NCBI GenBank assembly: GCA_002270565.1
Contig: NQMI01000004.1
Location: 186,001-250,000, forward strand
Source of the DNA: Stenocarpella maydis
Taxonomy: Eukaryota > Ascomycota > Sordariomycetes > Diaporthales > Diaporthaceae
Direction of reading: 5' to 3'
DNA: 64,000 bases
Shown here: positions 23,015-32,044 of the stretch, piece by piece
How positions within the stretch are numbered: the stretch's first letter is position 1
Layout: each line of letters opens with the position of its first letter
The notes under the pieces: generated by a model
What the model was told of the DNA's origin: nothing
Seen by the model: the letters and a program-made list of their open reading frames with translations, nothing else
Database searches by the model: none
Position numbers and translations under genes: made by a program

Positions 23015-25472
23015 CTACTTGTCGGTCCCCTCCCTGACCGCCTCGTCATACAGCTCCAGGGTCAGGGCCGCCAGGAAGCCCGGGATGCAGTTCTTCTCCG
23101 TGACCCAGTACTTGCGGGTGTCGGAGATCTTGAGGGCAAAGGCGCTGCGCGGCCCGCCGCCGACCTTCATGGAGCCGCGCTCGCCGTCGAAGACGATGGA
23201 GCGCTCGTGCTCGTCCGTCTCGCTCGGGTAGTAGACGCTCTCGAGGCGCATCTTGTTGCTGGGGATGAAGGTGACGTGCCACCCGAGCAGCTGGAAGACG
23301 GCCTCCTTGAACTCGGCCGACTTTTCGGTCCAGACCTCCTTGAGCCGCTGGCACTTCTTGCGCGCCGACGCCGTCTCGTCTCGCGCCGTCTGCAGGTCCC
23401 GCTGCAGCGCGATGAGCGTCGACACCGGCACCACGGGGAACCTGCTCGTCTCGCCGTCGTGCACCAGGAGTCGGAGCTCCGCGTTCTCGTTGCGCAGCTC
23501 GTTGATGGTTGCCTGCTTGGCGGCTTGGTAGTCGTCGGTCGGGTTGGACCGCATCTGCAGGATGCGCACGTTGCTGGATTGCCTGGCCGCCGCGAGCTGC
23601 TCCTGCGCGACAGAGAGCTCTTTCTGCAGCAGCTTGTGCTGTGTCTCGAGCGACGAGAAGTCGTCTTGGAGCTTGCGGTTCTTACGCGCAAGCTGGCCCA
23701 GCTGTTCGTGGTGCTGTTGGGACTTGGCCATGTCGTCAGTAGGAAGTGGTCGTTTCACTCCTGCAGTGGCTCCTGAGCCACTGCTGGAGGACTCGGCTGA
23801 TCGGAGCTCAGCCTCGAGGTTGGTCACCTCGGCCTTGTACTTATCAACGAGGGATTCGAGTTCCTGGATTCGTTGGGCTTTCGTCTCGTCGTATGCTTCG
23901 GGCTGGAGTGTCATGTCTTCGCTGTCGTAAGATCTGAGCTGAGCCCGCAGGAACTCGACCTCTTTCTCGGCAAGGGCGCGTTGGCGATCAAATCGCTGGC
24001 GAGCCTTGTCGGATGTGACGTTAGGTTGACTCGTTTTGAGCTGCTCAATTTGGGTGGCCAGGCTCGCCTTCTCATCCTCGAGATCCTTGATTAGGGCGTC
24101 TCTCTCTGCGACCTGGGGTTGGATCGAGCCGAGCTTCTCCAGGAGCGAGGCGGAGTTGAGGCGTTCCTGCACCAGCGCCCGAGCCACGGCCTCGGGCGAG
24201 TCGAAGTCAGCCTGGCCTTCGTGCTCTAGATAGGCAGCCCAAGCCAGACGCTCCGCCTCCAGGCGTTCTCTCTGCACCCGCTCCTCGCCCAGCTCTGCCC
24301 TCATGTCTTCGACAGCGTCCAGCTTCCTCAGAAGAGTGGCCTTCTCCTCCTCGACAATCTCCACAGCCTTGTGAGTCTGTCGGAGCCGTTTAAGCTCGAC
24401 CAACTGTCTTTCATTTGTTGCCTCCAGGTGGCGAATGTGCTGGACCTGCTCAGAGAGCTCGCGCCGTATGGTTGCCATGGTGTCGGCGTCGCCGGTGTGG
24501 GCCTTCAACCGCAAGACCTCGGCCTCCAACTCGCCGATGGTATCATCTTTGGCCGCCAGCTGCTCTTGGACGTTGCGCAGGGCTTCCTCCCTTGCCTGGC
24601 CATCCTGCTCTAGTTTCGCGATCTGGTTGCTGGCTGTTTGAATCTGTGCCTGTAGGTCTGCAACCTTCCTCTCTTCCAGCCGGGCCTGCTCGTCCCTGGC
24701 AGCACTGAGGTCCTCGATCTGCTCCCTTAGTAGCCGGGACTCGTCCTCGGCGGCCTTGGCGCGCTTTTCGGCCTCGGCCTTCTGGGCGTCCTGGGTCTCA
24801 CGAAGCTCCCGCAGCTCTTGCTGCACACGTTCGACATGCCGCAGCGCGGCGTGCGCCTCACTCTCCGCGGCCTGCTTCTTCTTGAACTCGTCATCGGCTA
24901 GCGCCCTTGCTTTTCGCAGCTCGTTCTCATGCTGGACGCGCGCGATCTCCTGGTCGGCTTCGGCGGTGGTGATGGTGTAGCGCAGGGTGCCGAGGTCAGC
25001 CTTCAGCTGCTCTATCTGTCGTCTCTGGGCTTCGTATTCGTTTGCATCCGCAGGTGCGACATTTTCCTTAGAGGACTCGTGCGAGGCGGCGCGTGGGAAT
25101 GTGGGAGAAGTTGTGGACTGGCGCGACCGGGACATGGACCTGGAGCGCGACTGCGACTGCGACTGCGACTGCGACTGCAGGTTGCCGTTTTGGGCAACAA
25201 GGTGGTAGGATGGTTGGGTAATGCTGCCGCGTATGGCAGTCAGCTACGTGGAAGCCGAGGAACAGTCAGTATGGTCTGCACCAGCTGCAACGTGAGGCGC
25301 GACGGAAGGGCACTCCGCTTACCCTCGACTCCCGCAGCGAGGTCTGCGGCCTAGGCAGGCTGGAGGTTGTTGCACGGAAGACGTTGCTGTTGCCCGACAC
25401 GGATCCTCGCCTTGATCCAGGGGCGGACGACGGGCGGTCACTCCCAGGACCTTGGGGTGTGCGAGGTATCAT
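23015..25472 (-). CDS. MAD1: Spindle assembly checkpoint protein Mad1
   Basis: Mad1 sits at nuclear pores and unattached kinetochores, and it recruits Mad2 to delay anaphase. Exon 1 is 25472-25323 and exon 2 is 25174-23015, joined across a 148-nt intron, giving 769 aa. Nearly the whole protein is predicted coiled coil, with long runs of charged heptads and no globular region until the end. The segment VRILQMRSNPTDDY, about 175 residues from the C-terminus, matches the conserved Mad1 signature. The C-terminal RWD-like domain follows (FQLLGWHVTFIP to KYWVTEKNCIPGFL). The 3' splice site falls in a hexanucleotide repeat encoding Ser-Gln pairs, so the exact acceptor is ambiguous. The ATG at 25472 overlaps the stop of a three-codon upstream frame. 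The same frame stays open to an ATG at 25796, so a longer N-terminus is possible. Confidence 0.88.
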
Positions 25473-26696
25473 GGCGGCATGTGGCCACCGTCTGGACTCG
25501 ACGAGCGGTGATGAGGAGATGTTTGTTGATTGAACCGCCAGGTCCTGACGCGAGGCACTTGGGGCCTCGCCAGTTGGCTGGGCCGTTGTTTTGACAAGGG
25601 TAGGTCTCCAACTGTGGGTACGGATTCTCCAAAACCGGCCCTTCAAGTAGATGTATCCAAGACCGGCGAAGAGATAGGCTAGCAGCAGATATACCCCATT
25701 TCCGTCCAGAGAATTATTGAATGAATAATATATGTGGATATGATTAAACAAAGATTTGGTCGGGAAGTTGGTCAGGAGAATATCGAGACCATTCATCCAG
25801 GCCGGTGTCCATCCATTGCCCTGGCCTTCTTAAGATGACTGCTCTACCAGTCTCAAGTCAACCCCAGTTATACATTAATCTTACATACTTGCCAGCTTTA
25901 TTCTATTGTATTTCCTTGATGAACAGTCTTTTCCACTAGCCAGCACCTAGTTCTATTGGTGCATATACCTGTTAGCAGTGTTTGAACTCGGCTCACCATC
26001 CGAAATAGTGGTAGTCACGGATTCCGGCTTTGATGTAGTCCTTTTCTCCCCCCAAACCACTTGGATATACAATATTTCCAATGTATCTTAAAACACTATT
26101 TACTCAAAGCATACCTTACTGAGTCCACAACTGCTTGCACGCGGCTTTGAGATCTTGCTTGCAGCGTTGAGTCCATATCTTTGTCGTTTATCATCTTGCC
26201 CTGAGGCCATATACGCCCCGTTGATGATCTGCGGCACTAAGCCCAGACATAGCAAGAGTGAGCACTTGTACCCGGCCGGGTCGGACATCTGTTCAGGTCT
26301 TGAATGCCGGCCTTTTGCCTCTGCCTTGATTCTCTGTCTGGCCCCGGGGACCCGCCTCACACACGCACTACCCGGCGGACCCACGCGGTGGCGAGGATCG
26401 GGGTTTGTTGGGTGTCACTCTCGTAACTGCAGCCGTGCTACCGAAAGCTTAAGCTCATCCCGGCCTGTTCTAGAAGGGAACCCTTGCAGCAATGCTTCCA
26501 AGGCTTCCAAGGCTCCCCCCTCCACACCCTCAGTTCCATCCCACCCCCGAGGCATGGAAAGAGCCGCAAGGTGACCTCTCCGCGGCATTGGCTGCCATCC
26601 ACTCCTGCTTTCCCTCCTCAACACCACACTCCTTGGCCGGCACCCGTTTCTCTCGTTGAACCCCCCCCCCCGGCAACCCGGGAAAAGGCGGCAGCA
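25473..26696. promoter_or_regulatory. Divergent promoter region, MAD1 / TAM41
   Basis: These 1.2 kb lie between the MAD1 and TAM41 starts, on opposite strands, and should contain both promoters. The centre (about 25700-26110) is AT-rich. Just upstream of TAM41 there is a pyrimidine-rich stretch with an 11-C run near 26661. No gene is supported, apart from the possible upstream extension of MAD1 to 25796. Confidence 0.5.
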
Positions 26697-28475
26697 ATGG
26701 CGACGCTGCGACTTCTGGTAAGCTCCACGAGCCCACCTGCGCCCCGAATGCGTGCACTCGAGCCCGAGCTGACCATCGCTGCTCATCCGTAGATGCGCAG
26801 CACATCGGCGCGACCCGTGCTCCCCTCGAGGGCTCACCAGCACCCCTACCGTCGACTCCAAGCCATTTCTGCCGCCCACCGTTCCTTTAGTGCGAGCAGC
26901 TACCTCCGAGACGGCCCTGAGAAGACCAAGGCTGATGGCGAGGCCAAGTCGCTCCTGGACGTCGTGGAGGACGGCACCAGTGAAGATGCCAGGCGGAAAG
27001 ACAACAGCGCCGCTAGTACGACAGGCGTCACCCCCGGCAAGCCGTCCTCGACCTCCAAGATCGAGAGGTCCGGCGACACGAGCTCGTCTGCCAACTCATC
27101 CTTCGACGACATCGAGGAGGACTGGGAGGCCAACCCCAACTGGGACATCAAGAACTTCAAGGAACTTCCGCACGAGAACTTTGGCGTCAATCAGCACATC
27201 ATCATCAATGCCGAGTTCAAGGAGGCCTTGCGCCAGATCCCCTGGCAGTTCCGCGCACCCGTCCGCTACTGCTTCGCATACGGCTCCGGCGTATTCCCAC
27301 AGAGCAAACCTGACGGCCGCGCCGCCTCGGCCGAGGAGATTGCACGTGTCCACCCCAAGGCGCCTCCTGCGGTCCAGAAGGCCCAGGACGGCACCCCAAA
27401 GATGATCGATTTCATCTTCGGCGTGACCTTCACCCAGCATTGGCACAGCTTGAATATCAACCAGCACCGGGATCACTACAGCGCACTGGCTAGCCTGGGC
27501 TCTGGTGCCGTGTCGTATGTGCAGGATAAGATGGGCGCAGGCGTGTACTTCAACACGCACGTCGTCGTGAATGGCATCCTCATCAAGTATGGCGTAGTCA
27601 ACATCGATACCCTGTGCCATGACCTGACCGAGTGGGACACGCTGTACCTGGCCGGCCGGCTGCACAAACCCGTCAAGATCCTCCGCGACGACGCCCGGGT
27701 GCGCCTTGCCAATCAGATCAACCTGCTCTCGGCGCTGCGCACAGCCCTGCTGCTGCTCCCGGAGCGCTTCACAGAGCTGGAGCTGTACAACACCATCGCG
27801 GGCATCAGCTACCTCGGAGACCCGCGCATGACGCTGCCCACTGAGAACCCGCAGAAGGTCAGCAACATCGTAGGCAACAACATACCAAACTTCCGGCGCC
27901 TGTACACTCCTCTGATCGAGAACCTGTCCAACGTCGGGTTCGACGACCCGCGCTGCACCGAGCCCCACTGGGAGTGGGACGAGGGCGCGAACCTGAAGCT
28001 CCAACAGGACATGAACCCCATCAAGCGAGGCAACATGGTCCGCAGGCTTCCCAAGGCGTTCCGCTCGCGGCTGTACTTCCAGTACCAGAAGAAGTTCGCC
28101 ATCCCGAAGCTCGAGTTCGACGAGATGATGGCAGCCGATGCGTCATCGTCGTCCCAAAAGCGACTCGTTGGCGGTGGGTTCGAGACGAGGATCGCGCAGG
28201 ATGACCCCGCGGAGCTTAGGAAAAACGTCCGGCGCGTCATCAAGCAGACGATCGGATGGCCCAGCACCACGCAGAGCCTAAAGGGCTTGCTGACGGGAGG
28301 GGTGAGGAAGAGCTTTGGATACGTGCGGGAGAAGATCGAGAAGTACCGCGCCGGCCAGAAGAAAGCCGCACCGCCGTCGACTGAGGAGACGGCGGAGGAG
28401 AAGGACGACGACAAGGCCAAGACGACCAGCCCAGAGCCAAAGGCCGAGAAGACGGAGAAGACGGAGAAGGAGTGA
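26697..28475 (+). CDS. TAM41: Mitochondrial CDP-diacylglycerol synthase Tam41
   Basis: Tam41 makes CDP-diacylglycerol from phosphatidic acid and CTP on the matrix side of the inner mitochondrial membrane, feeding cardiolipin synthesis. I place a seven-codon first exon at 26697-26717 (MATLRLL) and the second at 26793-28475, giving 567 aa. The 75-nt intron has GTAAGC at its start, GCTGAC as branch site and ends CCGTAG. The joined N-terminus is rich in Arg and Ser with no acidic residues, a mitochondrial presequence ending near RSFSASSYLRD. The nucleotidyltransferase-like core shows YGSGVF (Tyr170) and MIDFIFGV, then NFKELPHENFG and WDTLYLAGRLHKP, all typical of the family. The Lys/Glu-rich C-terminal tail is an extension beyond the usual length. 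If the intron is not used, translation could begin at the ATG at 26793. Confidence 0.92.
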
Positions 28476-29496
28476 TTGAACTGCAGAGCCAGCCCAGTGA
28501 CGAGCAGGAACTGCGAGGAAGCCGAGAACTTGCCAAAAACATGGGCTGAAGCTCGGCGTCTATGGGTTTCCAAGCTTCAACAACTTGACGCTGGCAATCT
28601 GGAGGTGCAGAGACTTGTGACCACTTCCCCTCCATGGATGTGGAAGCTTGTGTCCCACACAGGGCCACAGACAAGGTCAACCGAGCCTCCATCCACTACT
28701 TGCCATTTGGCGAATGCGTCTGCAGCCTCTGGAAGCGAGGCTGGATCAACGGCAAAGACAGGGCATAACGCTGCCACTCACACCGAAATAGCGCTTTCTT
28801 TTTTATTCCGCCAGGGATGTCATAGCGAAACGGCCTTTGCAAAACAGCGAGGGCGTGCTGTGATTCTGTACGAAAATTGGTGGGAATGGGTAGCAGCCCG
28901 CGAGCGTTTTCAGAGATGGATACTCGTGGTTCTTCGTTGTGGGCTAAAGCCCAAGAGAGCCTTGGTCCAATTGGAAACACGCAGGTAGCACTGCGCCTTG
29001 CGACCACGAGGCCAGACACACAGTTCTCCTGGACGAAGCCTCTGTCCAGGCCCCTTGAGGATCAAGGTCGGAGAACATGTAACAAAACTTGCTAGCTTGT
29101 TGCTAGCCATTACAACAAACTCGAAATTTCTCATACGCTCTCGGCACCTTGATTGACATGTGTGATCCGGACTCTCCGGAAAACAGATGTAGAGGTAAAC
29201 CAGCCTCGAGGGTGGGATTCAATAAACACAATCTAAAAGTAATAGCACGCTTCGCTAAAAAAAAAATACATCAGGTATCTAATTGGAGCTCAATGGGCCC
29301 CCAACATGCAAGGAGATATGGACCACTCAACCGTGTCCTCACCCGGTGCCTCGCCACCCGCCCAGCGGTGATGGCACCACCTTCCCCTTGTTCCTCCCGA
29401 GTTGGTCAATCTTGTCTCGGGCCTTTATTACAGACGGCAAAGGCGGCGGCGGCAGCCAGGGTAAAAAAGCAACGATCATGGGGTTGGCGAGCGGCA
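28476..29496. other. Convergent 3' intergenic region
   Basis: This lies between the stops of TAM41 and the small minus-strand gene at 29497. It has AT-rich stretches around 29100-29290 with an A-run near 29258. No gene is supported. Confidence 0.55.
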
Positions 29497-29901
29497 TTAC
29501 AGCGTCAGCGCCGCACCGATTTCCCTGAGGAGCATCCGTTGTGACGGGGTGCTCTCGCAGGCGGGGGCGTCAAAGTCGCTGCTGCGCCCCTGGCTGGGTC
29601 CGGTGGGGCCATCCTGCTCGCCGCCAAAACCAAAGGGCCAGTTGTACTCGCTCTTATCGGACGAGGAAGAGAAGCTGCCCCCCGAGGGCCGCTTGGCGCG
29701 GTGGCCGTAGTAGGAGGACTTGCTGGCCCTGCGGCGAGGGGGGTTGCGGCTGTCCAGGACGGCCTGGTGGTGGTGGTGGTGGTGGTGGTGGCTCATCTTT
29801 GACGAGATGTCGTGTTTGGAGTCGGCGCTGGGGCCGCTGCTGAGCTTGTGCTCGCTGCCGTAGGCGGAGTTGTTGGTGTTGTTCATGTAAAAGGAATCCA
29901 T
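29497..29901 (-). CDS. Small poly-His hypothetical protein
   Basis: An intronless frame of 134 aa that I do not recognise. It starts MDSFYMNNTNNSAYG, has a run of eight histidines at about residues 38-45 (from a CAC repeat at about 29769-29792), then a basic Arg/Ser segment (RNPPRRRASKSSYYGHRAKR). Next is a Ser-rich piece, EYNWPFGFGGEQ, and a short hydrophobic C-terminus (MLLREIGAALTL). No signal peptide or membrane segment is evident. The aromatic WPFGFGG motif flanked by disordered sequence looks deliberate rather than random, and the upstream 250 bases have leader-like composition with a TATA-like tatatctcg near 30150. The function is unknown. The His run could bind metals, but that is only a guess. 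It could also be a spurious frame. Confidence 0.45.
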   Translation of the reverse strand: MDSFYMNNTNNSAYGSEHKLSSGPSADSKHDISSKMSHHHHHHHHQAVLDSRNPPRRRASKSSYYGHRAKRPSGGSFSSSSDKSEYNWPFGFGGEQDGPTGPSQGRSSDFDAPACESTPSQRMLLREIGAALTL

Positions 29902-30933
29902 CTTGGGTGGGGTTCGAGGGCTGAATTTCTCCGCGTTGTTGCAGATGGATCGTTGCAGATGGGCCGTTGCAGATGGAGACAGTGGGTGATGGAAGTGTCT
30001 GGACTCTGGGCCAGTACGCAGGATGGTGTTGTTGAGAGGCGGCGGTGTGAGTAAGTGAGTTGAGAGCTGTTGGTAATTGGTAATTGTGGTGATGATGATG
30101 CAGAGGTGCTTGGGGAGTTAGTTGGCCACGCGGTCCCGATCGCTTCCTTTATATCTCGAGGATGCTTCACTTGAAGGCCCCCGATATCATCCCGAGCGTG
30201 ACTTCATGCCCACTTGGTTGCATATTCGAACGAGGCCTCGCCCGGAACACCACGTCGTACGGTTCCCCTTGGGCCCTTGTCTGGCCACATCATGCCTCCC
30301 CTCTTCTGCGCGTTAGGGGGTATGCGCGCGGCAACGTAAATGACATCTGGAGAGGAGCGCTTGGTTTGGTATCCACACGCCTTGGAAGTGTAGCCGGGAC
30401 TGCAAAGACGTCCAGGAGAGTCCAGGGGTGCTGCCTTGATCCTCCCCCATGGACGAGGCGAAATCCCATCAGTCGCAGCGTGGCGAAGGTCGTATTTGGC
30501 CATGCAAGACTGTCATTGTGGGGATGAAACGAACGTTGAGGCGATGAGATGATCTCATGAACGGCTTGGCCAGAAATCAGGGCCCTCGACTCACCTCAGG
30601 ACCGGGGGACAGGCTTCATTGGACTGGAATGACGCCGCATTGTTTCTGGGCCACCTGCAGGGCTTGCTGACTGAGGGCAGATGGAGCTAGCTGTTCGCAA
30701 CCTGGTGGGGCGGGCCAGGCAGCGTTCTCTATCGATAGGCCTATCTTATCTGCCGCAGCGTACACTAGCCTCCAAGCAGTCAGCACAGTAGGCTCAACAC
30801 AGCCTCCTTTTACTCCCCACTGTGGTCCTGCTGGTTAGTGCTGTCATCCAACTCTTAGCGAATCATTGAGGAGTAACCAACGTAACTCGTTGAGCATGCC
30901 ACCCTGTGTTAGGTTTGGATGTCACAGGAATCT
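29902..30933. other. Intergenic region upstream of small gene
   Basis: This probably includes the 5' leader and promoter of the poly-His gene in its first 300 bases (on the minus strand). Beyond that I find no gene; the right border is set by the start of the decayed R-domain sequence. Confidence 0.45.
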
Positions 30934-32044
30934 TCATTGGACACAGACGACTTGTCCTGCGGCATGCATCTGCCGGGCTCTAGCCTCCGCCTCTCTGGTC
31001 ATCTTCGCATACGCCCTGCCTGCCTGCCTACCTGGGCTGTCCATCGTCTCAGTGAGCGCAGCCCCAGAACCCGTTGCAATCCCGCAGCGACAGCCTTGGA
31101 GAGTCCACGGCCATAGACGCCTCCCCGTATGGCTCCTGACCAGCTCCTGCCAGCAGCCTCGTCGTGTCATACCAGCGGGAGGCCCAGCCCCTGGACCTCG
31201 TGGGCGTACGTCACAGGGCGCCGGGGCTCGTTTTCGAACACATGTTGCACAATGTCGCAGACTGAGCTGTCCATGCAGACCATGACCGACGCAGCCCTGG
31301 CGTGTCTGCGTGTGTGCACCTGGGCGTGGTCTTGAGCAGATGCGAGTCGCCTGCCAGCGCCTTCACCAAGTCCACCTCGGCCACACGGCAGTCTCCTCGC
31401 CCTTGCAGGATGAATGTTTGACGAGCCATGGACCCACGCGGTGAATCCGCACAGCTGCTTCACGCCCTACCGGAAGCGCTCGTTGGCCCACTTGGACACG
31501 ACGTAGCTGTGTCAGCCGTCCGCTGGGCGGGCTCGCGTCCGTGCCTAATAAGGGGGATCGCGGTGCGGCCCGTCTTGGACAGCGATACGCCCACAGAGGA
31601 TACGTACACGGGGTGCGCCGTGCCAGGCACATGCGGGTCAGGCACCTTCTCGACTGCATATTGGCGGCCTCGGTGTCGTCCCAGAATCTGAGGTGTGGTG
31701 ACTCGCCCCCCTTTGCATGACGGCGTCGAAGAGGTCGCTGCATTTACAGGTGCCTGGCTCGCGGAGACCCTGGCAAGGTTTGCACGGGTCACACCCCCCC
31801 CCAATCCCATCGAAGTGCGATACTCTGTCGTTCTGGCGGACTGTAAACTAAGTAATTTACCAGGTGGCGCCCAAAGCAAGTCATTCACGGCCGTTAGGAG
31901 GATAGTCTCCAGTTTGTCCTTGGCGACATATGTGATCAAGGAGCTGCCTTGCAGTGGCAGGTGTGCGAAGTCGGCCGGAGGCGTGTGCTCGGCCTCGTAG
32001 TCAATTTTGCCAACATTGTGACTGGATGGTTTTCGAGACCTCAC
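30934..32044 (-). pseudogene. Decayed thioester-reductase (R) domain of a PKS-NRPS-type synthetase
   Basis: Read from high to low coordinates on the minus strand, fragments in different frames line up in the order of an NRPS-type reductase (SDR-e) domain. The order is KIDYEAEHTPPADFAHLP (domain start, about 32005), then HLRFWDDTEAANMQS and YVSSVGV. Next is the catalytic Tyr-x-x-x-Lys in SYVVSKWANERF (31491-31505), soon followed by a stop. Then come LCGFTAWVHGSSNI, VAEVDLVKALAGD, SSVCDIVQHVFENEP with VTYAHEVQGLG, and TETMDSPG near 31040. The total, about 1.1 kb, is the normal size of this domain. At least three frame changes and several stops show it is not functional. The nucleotide-binding TGATGFLG motif expected near the start is not recognisable, so part may be deleted. 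Such domains release the product as an aldehyde or by Dieckmann cyclisation. A possible carrier-domain remnant lies upstream near 32450. Confidence 0.62.

Noticed and set aside
22985..23776. 263-aa plus-strand frame opposite MAD1
   Set aside because: Leu/Arg/Val-rich shadow of the coiled-coil coding strand.
25266..25796. MAD1 starting at the ATG at 25796
   Set aside because: The extra part is encoded by AT-rich DNA unlike the rest of the gene and contains a hydrophobic stretch out of place in Mad1. Kept only as an alternative.
27096..28004. 302-aa minus-strand frame opposite TAM41
   Set aside because: It is a shadow of the conserved Tam41 reading frame, with biased composition and no family features.
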